From positions 85,546,677-85,610,676 of the forward strand of contig OZ007567.1 in the NCBI GenBank assembly GCA_963931925.1: a stretch of DNA of 64,000 bases, given 5' to 3'. Numbering within the stretch: position 1 is the stretch's first letter; each line of letters starts with the position of its first letter. The translations under genes and the position numbers were made by a program. Below the pieces are notes generated by a model. That model was not told the origin of the DNA. It searched no databases and saw nothing but the letters and a program-made list of their open reading frames with translations. This DNA comes from Onchidella celtica. Lineage: Eukaryota > Mollusca > Gastropoda > Systellommatophora > Onchidiidae. This document shows positions 1-11,800 of the stretch, in pieces.

Positions 1-3000
1 CAGGCAGATGCTATGCTGAATACAGAGATTCGGAGATATAATCTCCTTGATGGACGATTTAATCAGTTGGCATCAAATCATGAGGAAATGATTCGAATCA
101 AAGATGAATACAAACATGTGAATGAATTACTGAGAATGGAAAATGCAAAACTGAAAGAAGAAAACACCAAACTATTTTCAAAGACTGTGGCCGAGAAAGA
201 TGAACACATTTTTCAGTTAGACAAGAAATGTGCAGCTCTACAGGATAAGTACTCATCTTTGGAACACAAAAGCAGGTATGCAGCAGTTGACTGATTTATC
301 TCATATTATTGTATGGCTGATTGTGTCTGTCATATTTTTTATTTTTTGTTTGTTCCTGTTTTCTCTATGTGTCTTTGCTTGCATTCTTTTTATTTTTTTT
401 GAATTTTAAACTTTAAGACATTCCCCATGACAACTTTTGTGGGTGTGGACAGGAACTCTTTAGCGCAATCTAGTTTGAAATTTGGGGGTGGCTCAAAGAT
501 GTTTTTTCTTCACTCAGTATGAACACAAGATATAACATAGATCAAAATAAAGGAAATGAACGAACCAGGATAAGATTTGAGATTTCAAAAAGTTGGATAA
601 GATATTATTGTTGGAAAATCAGTGTTCACTCAAGCTGAGTATAAAGCTTTCGTTAGAGAAAGCGAAAACTTGCGAGCCAAATATTCAGCTTATTGTAGCG
701 AATGAGTTAATCTGCCTTATTTATTTGTTTTCTTACTTGCTGAAATGCATGAGTCTCCTTTTGCAGACAAGATCAGGTTGAATGGCGTGGTAAAGAGGAT
801 ACATACAGAAAACAAATTGCAGAGCTCCATGCCAATAATTCACAACAGTTGAAGGAGATACAAAGGGAGCTTCATGCAACTGAAGAGAGATTGAAAGGTA
901 TGCGCTCCCTGCATTGTGTCATTGAAATTGTAAGCCTGGGGCAAGTAGCTTCATTTGTGAAAGACAAAGACTGCCTTGGGTCAAGCCAGCTTCTGGGTAT
1001 TCTCCTTTGCATCAGCCCTTAATTGATGTATTTACATCTGTTTCCTGATGTAGCAGATACCAGATTATTAGAATAATCAGCTTTTATCTTGCTTAACCTC
1101 CAAATAGGTGATCCCTTTGTTCTCCTTCCATGCATAATTTCAGTGTTGACAAAATATGTTTAAAAAACTGCAGAAAATCTGTCGGGTTGCAGCGGGGCTT
1201 AGAACAGTTAAAATGTGGCCAAAAAAAATGTATGTTGCAGTGTTCCCTATTAGGAAAAATTACAATACAGAAACTAAATAATACATCACAGAAAATTTAG
1301 AAATGAAAGGGAAAAAACACCAAGCCGGCAGTTTTTTTTGTTTTTGAAGACCATTTTCAGGTCAGAAAAAGTAATATTATTATGTTTTTTTTTTTGTCTT
1401 TATTCTAAGTGTCTTGCTTGTAAGTGCTTGTATGGTGAATTTCTCTTTGAGCTTTCTTTCACCCCTTATTTAGAAAATTGAAAACACCAATATCACCACT
1501 GGCAAAAGACGAACAGATTCACACTGTGCATTGAGCCAATCTTTCATTGATGTGCTGGCCAATTTCCTCTGATTATTTTGTTTAAATCTATATGTACTGT
1601 GTGTGTTTAGGGGCAGAGTATAAACTGAAACAGCAGTTAGACAGTAAACACAGCTTGGAAGAGGAAACTTTTGGAAAATTACAACACTTGACAAGAGAGA
1701 AAGAAGAATTGCTGGCCCTGGTGATGCAAAGGGGAAAGCTTGTGCAGGTTCTGAACTTTATCTTCTTTTGTGCTGAACCATCACTGATATATCTCTCAGT
1801 AGTGGTGGATTCCATGTCATCATTATTATAAACTGCAGTAGTTTCTCATTCATCGCTTGTGAGGAGTAGACATAATTAAAATTAACCTTGCCAACTTTGG
1901 TACCTTCCAGTTTGACATAGAGATGACAGGGCATAGATGCACAGTGAGCTTGAATTTTGAGAAATATGTGTTATATATTTTAACCGCTGTTACTCTTTAA
2001 CATGGGCTGGTTCATTGGGTCTTAGTGTTCATGTCACATAAACTCGCTTTGACTCAGTCAAAAGAGATAAGCCTGCAGGTATTAATATTCACCATGCATT
2101 TGAATTCTTTTACCAAGGAAAGAACTCACAGATTGTTATTTTCATCACCTAATGTAATTTTCTTCAGAAAGAACAAGATGAAAATAAAGTCCTGAGGAAA
2201 AGAATTGAAGAAATGGAAAAAGCTGTCCGAAACATGGAAGACAAATTTATGTAAGTTCTTGACTTATGTTATTTCTCCAATGTCAATTATATAATTTGCA
2301 AAATTAATTTTGATCTTTATTTATATTCACTCGCACATAATTTTACACGGACCTGTCATCAAGACTGCACATTTCGGAAATGAGATCTTATCCAAGTGAG
2401 TAAAATAAGACAGTTGGATCCACTTGTGTAAGATAATAAGATTCTAAGTATCTGAGTCTTTGCTGCGTGTTTGTGCTGTGTTACGCATTTTGTCACATTT
2501 GTATGTTTGCAGTCGCGAGGCAGATGCAGTGAATTCTAACCTGCGAGTGAAACGACTGTCAGAAGAATTGGAGAATTCAGGAGACAGATATAGTCAGATG
2601 GTAAAGGTCAGTATTATGCTATAAATTTCTTTAATACATGTATTTAGTAATTATGTTAGATCACCGTTCACAGCTGTTAAAAAAGGCCCAAGAGTGTGCA
2701 TTTAGTTTGCATGGCCAGTGTAATAAATCTCGGTAACCTGACAGGTGCAGGAGATTCCCTGTGGCTGCATATGCTCACATCAGCCTACTGCGCTGTCTAG
2801 GTAGCCTTGCTTTGATGTGACATTCTTCCACCCCATTATTTGATTATCAGTGCTAAAGTCAAGATTGTGCTTTGACCACTTTGTGATTGTTTTGCGTTTC
2901 CTGTGATTAATGGTACAAAATGTTTTGATATGTTGGTGTTTGTTATTTCAGAAAACAGATTTTACAAGGAAGTGGCTTTTTTCACGACATGTCTTGGAAA

Positions 3001-4692
3001 TGGCTTTACAAAATATTTTCACGACGGAATTTTTATCCAATCAGAATTAACCTTTTTCTTTCCCGGGCAGTACCGAAATGGCGGCCTCCATGGTGAACGA
3101 TACTGATTTGACTGGAAATGAGATGTTCATATTTGGCAGTTGTAAGAGAAGAATTAATTAGTTATGGTGAGGGAAGAGGAGATATTGATGGTAGTGGAAG
3201 AAGACAGGAGATTGATGGTGGCAGTGGAATAGAAGAAGAAGTTATTGACTTGACTGAGATGATGGAAGAGGAGAGATTGATGGTGGCGAAGGAGGCAAAA
3301 AAATGACGGGATGGCGGTGGTGGCTGTGGAAGATAAGAAACTGACAGAGAAAGAGGAAGAGAGAACATTTTTGAGAGGCACAAAAGGGATAATGGTCTAT
3401 GTGCACTGAGAACTCTGTCAGGGTTTATGTTGTGAAAGTTTCTAGAGCTAGCTAAAAATTTCATCTTTTCAATTTGTTTGTTTGATCAATTTATGTTCTG
3501 GGTAATTGTGAAATGGAATTTTAGTAGAGGCTAGTCTAAACTTCACGGTTTGATGTCAACGAATTCGTCTTTTAATGCTTTTAATTGTGCTGTCTGCGAA
3601 TTAGTGCTGTGTATTAAACTCCTTGCATTAAAAAATAAAAAATCCAAAAATTTCAGTGGAATCTTGGATTAACTCATTACTAATGCTAAGAGTGATTCAT
3701 TTTTTTCTTTGTAAAATGTCTAGAAGATGATACGGGCACACCATTATGATAGAGTACTAGATCTGCTACAAACACTTCTCTCTCTCTCTTTCTCTTTTTC
3801 TCTCTCTCTCTCATCTCTCTATTGCCCCCCACCCTGGACAGAACATATATTAATTTATAAAACTCGTCCTATTGAGAAAAGTGTCCGCAAAACTAGTGAT
3901 ATTTACTGGATATGTCGTGAAAAACTCACGAAGAAAAATTTTCACGATATGTCGTGTAAAAATTCACGAGAAATTTCCATGACATGTCATGAAAATGGCC
4001 ACTTCCATGTTACAAACATGTGTATTTTCTATTTCAACTTCAATTAACCCAAATCTCGGTAATCTCTCCCCCGAAATTAATAAATTTACAGTCAAATGAA
4101 ACAGTGTTTATTTAAATTTGCTGTGTGGAAGTTGTGACAATATAATAAAAAAACAAAAACGAATTACATATATATCATGAAGTAAAGTTATGCACTTTGC
4201 TGACAAACAAACTCAGAGTGCAACCTACCTTTTACATTTTTATTGATGTATTGGTGACTGTAATGACAAACATTAATAAGTGGGCCTAGACTTCACAATA
4301 TGAATAGTATTATGCGATAAGCATTCAGACACATATGTACACAAATGCTGATCCATTCTAGGACGATCATGAGGTGAAACAAGCACAGCTGATGGACATC
4401 ATGTGACTTGCCCTCATAAGTATAATTATGCTTGTCTCCTGTACTTTCAAATTTGGCACTGTTGAACTTCATACATAATGTACTTTAGGCATGTATCACG
4501 TCAGTGCTCCATTTGATCAAACTGGGGGCATGGGCTTAAAATTCTGAATTTGTGTCTTTATTCTTAAAATAATATGATGTCCTTTTCTCATTTGTTTCAT
4601 TCCAGGAATTTGAAGCATTTAAAAAGCATTCCAGTGAACTACTGAAGAAGGAGAAGGAACTCAATGACAGACTGCGAAAACTGTATGCATAG
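1..4692 (+). CDS. CCDC89: CCDC89-like coiled-coil protein, last six exons (5' part outside window)
   Basis: Six in-frame exons can be joined: 1-275, 767-897, 1611-1747, 2168-2250, 2513-2606 and 4606-4692 (stop TAG 4690-4692). All junctions have GT donors and AG acceptors, and the phases match throughout (2, 1, 0, 2, 0). They encode 268 residues, continuously helical and rich in E, K, Q and L, with no signal peptide or membrane segment. Segments such as 'NHEEMIRIKDEYKH' near the start and 'EFEAFKKHSSELLKKEKEL' at the C-terminus recall vertebrate CCDC89 (the HEY1-binding protein BOIP); this is from memory, not a search. Position 1 is already in frame, so the gene continues to the left. The last intron (2607-4605) holds a probable MITE. 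The exon structure is well supported; the name is moderately so. Another cytoplasmic coiled-coil family is the alternative. Confidence 0.7.
2968..4012. mobile_element. Probable non-autonomous DNA transposon (MITE) in CCDC89-like intron
   Basis: About 45 bases near 2968-3010, containing 'ggaagtggc' and 'cacgacatgtc', recur in inverted form near 3965-4012 ('gacatgtcatg', 'ggccacttcc') with roughly three quarters identity by eye. The inner flanks carry several short palindromic copies of 'cacgacatgtc'-like words (for example 3912-3960). No transposase is visible inside. The interior holds a purine-rich stretch (3160-3370) and a (TC)n tract. Exact ends and a target duplication were not resolved. 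Confidence 0.4.
3776..3820. repeat. (TC)n microsatellite
   Basis: An interrupted CT/TC tract of about 45 bases inside the last intron of the CCDC89-like gene. It is simple sequence with no coding content. Confidence 0.85.
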
Positions 4693-5181
4693 CCTCACAA
4701 CTCAACAACTTTTTCCAGTTTTAAAGATGACCACTCTCTCTGGTATAGCAGTATCATGTTAAAATTATCACACAACAGGAGCACAAAGTAGTCTGCAGAG
4801 ACTGGTGCTCTTTTTATGGTCATTAACTCATTAAACACAGGGAAATAATTTTTTTTTTTGAATTTGAAAGTCTATGCAAGAGATAGCACTGTTAAAGCAT
4901 CACTGAATTTGCCAGTGAGACAGTTGCTGATGCCAAAGTTAGAGATAATTTCTGTTTTCTTCTATCTTATGATATGCCTCACATATGCACCACTGCTGAT
5001 TTTTAAGTGCCTGACTACTACAAACAAGAAGAACAAAAAACATATACATGTACAAACTAGTGATTTTTGAGAACAGTAGCAAGCAAACAAAATTCCTCTG
5101 CAAAAGTGATGATGTTTGCTGCTGCTTTTCTTTCTTTTTTTGTTTGTAAAAAATGTCACTTAATCAACCAGAAATGTCATA
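4693..5181 (+). other. Probable 3' UTR / downstream flank of the CCDC89-like gene
   Basis: AT-rich sequence following the TAG stop at 4690-4692. The ORFs here are short and show no recognisable family. A poly(A) site could not be placed with confidence. The first good AATAAA (5247-5252) lies inside the adjacent MITE. Confidence 0.35.
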
Positions 5182-5370
5182 TGTGAGTGTGCATGGGAAA
5201 ACCCGGCATAAGTCGGCAACATGACAATTTGAGTTCTGTACATATAATAAAAGACAAGACATTTCTGATAAATTGAAGTCAGTGACCCCCCTAAAACAAG
5301 ATTTTGAGAAAACGGCATTTAATCCTATAAGTGGCAATAGCTAATTGACCAAGTAATATTGGAGTGATTG

Positions 5371-5481
5371 CTGTTAGGAGACCGTAGTCTAATAACTAAG
5401 TAGTTATAGAGATCATAGTGAGTAGTGTTCACTGCTCATCTACAGTTTACCCTGTAACATGCCACGGTCCCCTAGCGACAG
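5371..5481. repeat. Short dispersed inverted-end repeat, copy 1
   Basis: About 111 bp with imperfect inverted ends ('ctgttaggagaccgt' against 'acggtcccctagcgacag') and the core 'agtgttcactgctcatct'. It is about 85-90% like the copy at 5504-5615 and is related to copies at 50059-50174 and 60873-60950. Confidence 0.65.
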
Positions 5482-5503
5482 CCAAGTCGGAAGTTTTTGG
5501 ATC

Positions 5504-5615
5504 TTGTTAGAAGGCCGTAGTCTAATTACAAAGCCGTTATAGAGATCATAGTGAGTAGTGTTCACTGCTCGTCTACAGTTTACCCTCTAACATACCATGG
5601 TCCCCTAAACAACAG
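5504..5615. repeat. Short dispersed inverted-end repeat, copy 2
   Basis: A second, adjacent copy of the 110-bp family inside the 537-bp MITE, in the same orientation and separated from copy 1 by about 22 bp. Its ends are 'ttgttagaaggccgt' and 'atggtcccctaaacaaca'. The core 'gtgttcactgctcgtct' differs from copy 1 at one base. Confidence 0.65.
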
Positions 5616-5718
5616 CCAAGTTGGAAGTTTGTGTCGAACCCATTATTTTCACTTCAAAGCCGTTTTTCTCAAAATCAGTTTTGCCGACTTATGCCGGGTT
5701 TTCCCATGCACACTCACA

Positions 5719-8700
5719 TATATTAAAAATTACATCGAAGATGGCAGAGTTACCAAAGGTATTTTAATAAAGGGAAGATCAAAGCGGTAAAATTTTGCTT
5801 TTGCTGATGAATTTACCTCTGGCACATAGTGGAACATGCTTGGAAAGAAAAAAAAGAAAGAAAAAATTTAGCACTATTTGTAGTCATAATGGCAACCACA
5901 AACAATTACAACCACCCTAACTTCTTTGGATTTAAAAGAATTGTTCGCCTATATAAAGTATTCAAAATTGCCTAAGGCAGATTTTCCTTTCTGTGCATTT
6001 GGGTCATAGAGTGTATGCCTAGTTTAAATTACAAAGTTTGATGATTTGGCAGAAATTGTACATCCCTGAATCCCATTTTGTGACTGATCACATTTCACCA
6101 ATAAAATTATGTGTTTTTCACTTAATATGGCAAAGATAGAATTGTAAGTGCTGTGTAAGGGTGGAAACATAAAAAGTACTTTTTTTCGCCTCAAATCACT
6201 TAGTGTAACAAAATCAAAACTGGGAAAACAAAAGAAATCAAATGCATTATTTTTTTCCAGATCTTCTACTTAAATTTTAGCATTGCCAAAATATTTCCTA
6301 TTCTTGACATTGTATATATGTACTTAATGAAACTGCAGGAGATAGAACAAAAAGATTGCCAAAATTAGATAACATATTCGTATATATATAAAAAGTTATC
6401 CATGAATATCATAGACTGTAGATATTTGACAATGTGCGGTTTTGATGTATATGTATGTAATTATGTGAAACTCAAATCTTTCATATGGAGTTTTGAATGC
6501 CATTAGCTTAATTTGTTCATGATTGTGTATGAAATGTGGTATGTCTGTTAAATCTGGTCCGTGGAATTCAGATTTCAGATTCGTGCATTCACATCAAATT
6601 TTCTGTAGTATTTTATGAATATTTATTCTTTTTATGAAAATGCACTTTAATATCTGATTATTTTTATCTACAGGGGTTAAAAGTTTATATATCTCATCCT
6701 GCAACACTGTTAGATTTACACATAATGCAAAAAGAATTTGACAAAAAAAAATATGCGTATGAAGTTGATGCTGATGTATAATACGAGAAACAATGTGTGA
6801 TGGTTACTTGTAAGTTTGATTGTAGAATCTTTTATAATTTGATTGTGAGCCTGGGAAATAGCATTGTTTCCCTCAAACAAATAGTCATCTTTTTTCTGGA
6901 TCCTCCATCAGAGCTTTAGTGATCCATTATGGCATTCTGGTAAATGGTTGGTAGTTTTAAGAGTATAAAAGTTCATCTGATGTGGAGTGCACACAGATTT
7001 ACTGTGTGTGAAAAATCATTATGTAATTATTATATTCTGATTAATACCAAAAATGTTTGATATAATTTACATCCTATTCATATATTGATATTGCCAAAAT
7101 GGACATGCTTTAATATCTTTTATATACATGTGTATACTATGTGGTATAAAGCACTGAAAATCTGCTTTGAAAATCTACATTACACGACAATCTTAGGGAG
7201 CTAATTAAAAACCAGTCAGACTTTCATAGAACATACACATCAAGATAAATAAATGTCTTTACTGTTCAAATCCTTTTTCCAGGACATTAATGTTTAGCTT
7301 TCTCTGTCAATGTTTTTTACATACAGGTTATACTTAATATTTCTACACACTGAACTTGTAACATACTTAAGTCTTATCCATATTGCAATTGCATATTACT
7401 AGCAGAACAAAGGGTAAACCTTATCAACCTTAAAATACATTGGTTTTAAACATATCAACTTTATTTAAAATACATTAATAATTACTTGTATGTGTCAATT
7501 ATATGTTCTTTATTTAAAAACTGAATCTTTTTTCATTATGCCCTCAAGTATATTGTGGGTATACTCCTTATATAAGTCACCAAAATGAGTCTCTCATGCA
7601 TAATTCAGTGTAGATACTTTGTTTCAAACTTTAGATGTCATTTTTTCTTAAATTTGATAATGTAAGTTCAGAAGTTTGCATTGCCAGAGGCATTTTTGTT
7701 GTGATCAGTATTATTATTCTTGTAAGTGAATTGCAATAGGTTTTATTTAATTAGAAGTCATTTCATAAATGTTGGGCAGATGCAAGGTTATTCTCCTCCT
7801 CCCTGCCCCACCCCCTTTCCCTCAAGACACACTCACACAAGAAACAGCCAAACCTCATAAAGCATACACACAGTAATGCACTTTCAGTGAGACTTAGTTC
7901 AGATTTGCTGTATCTCATCATGAAATCCAAAGTTTTCTGGCATACATGTATGTTGTATTTTCTGTGATAGAATATTGAATAATTTAATACAAAGCACATA
8001 TTATTTGACTTATATTCTTATACATTTTTTTTTCAATGAAGTTTTTGTCTTCTACTCCTGTCAAATGTCTATTTTTGCTATTATACCTGTATCATGGAAG
8101 TAGATTATTATTTAGTAATAAAATGGTTTATTTTACATTTTCTGTCCCATTATTCATGTGATAGATCAATATATTTGTTTGTCTGTCTACCCACCCATCA
8201 GTACCCCCACTTCCTCTGTCTCTCCATCTATTTATGAGAAGGATCAGTTTGGAATTTATGTATGAAACCTAGACAGTGAGACACTCATGTTATTTCTCTC
8301 ATACTTCTGCCACCAATTTACGAACAATTTTTTTTGGCAGCCTAACAAATTCATGAACCAATTTTCTCCCGTCATTTCTTTCCAGCCACGTCTAGATCTA
8401 TCAGATTGTCCATCCATCGTCCGCCTGTCTGCCTACCTTTGCTCAGAAATAATTTTCTATGACTATTTACCATTTACTCTCAAGCTGATTTTTTTTTTTC
8501 TCTGTCAGGGTATATTTGTACGATCTTTCGTCTCCTCTTCATGCTTTCTATGTCAATTTACAATTTCATGCTAACAAACTGTATGAAACACCAGAATCCC
8601 TACATATTTCAACATTGCCAAAGGTATTAATTAATATGATTATGTTATAGTACTGCGTCGAACGTCCCGACCTACGTGCTCATAGCATATTTGTGAAGGG

Positions 8701-8891
8701 GACACTACTCTATTATTTATAACCAATAGGCTTTGCCATCAGCTGATCTAGAGCCAAAGTCACTTATTATCATTAAAAATTTACCCAGTGCTGTTTATTT
8801 TCCACGTGAAATGGTGTTCACAGTGAGCTTCAATTTAATATAAAGAAAATTTTTTGTTGTGACGAATTTCTTAATTAATTTTAATGGTAGG
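5719..8891. other. AT-rich intergenic stretch, no gene recognised
   Basis: Between the MITE and the CIAO2A-like start codon there are only short ORFs with no family resemblance, homopolymer runs and poly-pyrimidine tracts. The promoter and 5' UTR of the CIAO2A-like gene presumably lie in the right-hand part, but no TATA-like or initiator element could be assigned. Confidence 0.5.
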
Positions 8892-11800
8892 ATGTCTGAG
8901 AATTCTGATCATGTTCAGGCTGTCCACGGAGATACAACTGGCACTTCAGAGGAAGAACAGGACACAGAAACAGAGCTGAAACTTTTACAGGAAACCATTT
9001 ATGGTAAGGAATAGTTTCTTTAGTGAGCATTATTCCAGTTTTAATAAGTAAAATTATAGAAACAATAAAATTCTTGTCCTATGAATGAGAAATGGTAGTT
9101 ATGGATGTAATAGTAGACTCTAGTTAGTAATAGTAGGGCAGGGCTTAATGGCAGTTATTGCTGTGGCTATACTCCGGTCCCGGACTGATGAATAGCCAAA
9201 TGCCTATACTCCAGTCCCGGACTTGTGTGTACATCGATCGCAAATGTATAATCACTCCGAATAGTAATAATGAGCAAAAGACAATTTGTTAACCCACACC
9301 CCGTGCGCCGCCCGTAAAGCCTGCTGTCCTGTCAGTGACCTTACTCACGGGGAATCTTTAATTTTTGGGTCACACTGACCCTTACTGATGTGCGATTACC
9401 ACACTACAGGTCTCTGTCACGGGAGGAGTACCTTACTCGAGCGCCACTTGATAGATTGATAAGTAACGACGTGAGGGTCTAGTCAGTTTGTATCATCGAG
9501 GCCGTAGGCCGATGTTCGTCTGGGCAGTAGTCAGATTGACATATCAGGGAAAGCCCCCGGGGTAGCTATGTATCATCTCTTTTAGTTAGTTTCACATGAA
9601 GCTACACAAAGCAGTTCCACACTTCCACATCCGGTAAGTGTGTGCGCACTCTGCACTTTCGTTTTTTTTTATCTTATAGGATGTTGCACACTCATTATTT
9701 TTGCACATAATTACATTCATGATTTATGTCACAATCCCACATCGGCGCTTTTTCGGTTGTTCCCACCCCTCCTTAGTTAACGGAAGGACTTCCGAATGCG
9801 TTCCATAGTCCGAGTGAAAACAATACATAGCTACCCCGGCGGCTCACCCTGATATGTCAATTTGACTACTACCCAGACGAACATCGGCCTACGGCCTCGA
9901 TGATACAAACTGACTAGACCCTCACGTCGATACATATCAATCTGACAATGGACTAATATAGCCTAGGTAAGTTGGGGTGGGAACTACCGGATGTGGAAGT
10001 GTGGAACTGCTTTGTGTAGCTTCATGTGTTAGTTTCTGGTCTTTGGCGCTCGAGTACGGAACTCCTTCCCTCTGTCACTGTGTGGTTTGGTTTGTATTTG
10101 ATTGGTAAGAAAGCATTGCTGCTATGCCTTATGATGCTTGATAATGAATTAACCAACAAAATCTTTGTCAGTAAGTCTCCAACCAATGATCTGAGTTACA
10201 TTACCAAACTGACAGCTGTAATTTTTGTGAGAACGGAGCATGATAACTACTAAACTAGTCATTCCCCCCAAGCCCTAAACATATGGTTTCATCCAGACTG
10301 ACACACTAATGAACCAATGTTAATACATGTATCTAGAAGTAAGCAGAAGCTTGGGGAGAGACAGACCATATTTTTACTGAATTAATGAACCAATGTGGGC
10401 ATTTGGGGCAAAGGTCATTTCAGAGCTTGTTTCTGATTGGTTCTTAGATACTGACATCACAACTCTAAGTGATGGTCAGCTTGTGAGGAAATGAGATAAT
10501 ATTGCAAATTTGTTGAGCAACAGTTTGCATGCTGATGTTACACCTTTCAATAGTGTGGGGAGAGCCCTTGATTACAAGCTTAGACTTTGTGAATACGACC
10601 AGTGGTTCAGTGGTTAACATGTCCTTATCACAATGCCTTTGATTTAGAAGAGATACAGTGAGCAATAAGACGATAGTTATGTCTCAAAGGGGACAGTGAC
10701 CTGCTGTGTGAAAATATGGCTTGCGCGTGGCATAGTCAGCTTGACCTTGCTGTATTGATTTTATGCCAGTGCAGAGTGAATGCCTGGAAAGTCGATGCCG
10801 TATTTCAACCCCCGAGGGTTAAGATCTGTGTAGAATTCAGAAAGACATCTGAATGAGTCTCATTCAGTATTGCCAAATTGCACATGTTAATGTGCTCAGC
10901 AGTTATATCTCAGTGCCGTGCATTAACTAACCACAAAAACATCCTTACAGGGCACTATAGCCAGGACGATATACCCCCTCCTGCAACCCTCCCACGTGGC
11001 TGCTCCTTATGGGGATCCGTACACCTGCGCAGTTTGGAATATTTCATTATTGCAAGAAAATCTGCTTTGACTAACTTTGAGACACATGCAAAAGTCCTCC
11101 CCAGAATTTAGTTTCAACGAAGGAATGAGTAAGACTTGATCTCTACTATTTTTAGGCTACATACATGTATTACTTGAAAGTGACATCAAAGATATGTTCA
11201 ACCTCTTCACTGCGGATGGACACTGATGTCCTAAAATGGATAGAGCAAATGTGCTATAGCGGACCATCATGTTGAATGACACTGCTAATAACAAGATCTT
11301 TGCTGACAGCGAGAACATTTTAAATCTGTGTTTTTTCTGCTATATGAACTATATAATAAAATACTCAAGTAATGGCAATCGATAGTCAGAACTCTTGCTT
11401 TGTGAGAGAATTGATTTCGAGTGCATACTGCAAATTGTAGGGATGGCCTCTGAACAACATGTTGGGAGCCAGACAATAACAATATGTATTGTTCTATGTT
11501 TGTTACTGCAATACTACAGCCCACCATGTGACTTGTGTCTCGCTTTAAAGGCCTAATATGTGCTTTCTCTCCCTATTGTCTATGTACTGTGACAGCACAC
11601 TACATGTAAACATGCAGTCAGTTCAACTCATCACTCACTGAGGCAAACTGTGAGGCAGACTATGTAGGCTTCAACCCTGTAGCTTTGTCAGACATGTGCA
11701 TTGTCTGGTCACTACCTGTGATGTGCGATAATTATTACATGTAGCATGATCATTGATTGTCACTTATTGCTGTGTGGCGTATGCTCTTTGTCTACACCAG

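Larger units (their letters stand above)
5182..5718. mobile_element. 537-bp MITE with perfect 38-bp terminal inverted repeats and TA duplication
   Basis: Positions 5182-5219 and 5681-5718 are exact reverse complements (38 of 38 by eye), starting 'TGTGAGTGTGCATGGG'. TA flanks both ends (5180-5181 and 5719-5720), the target duplication expected of Tc1/mariner- or pogo-type elements. There is no coding capacity. The interior carries two copies of a smaller repeat (5371-5481 and 5504-5615), listed separately. The perfect ends imply recent activity. Confidence 0.85.

Noticed and set aside
10605..10640. A-box-like 'agtggttcagtggtta'
   Set aside because: No B box or cloverleaf partner within the expected distance; not a tRNA gene.
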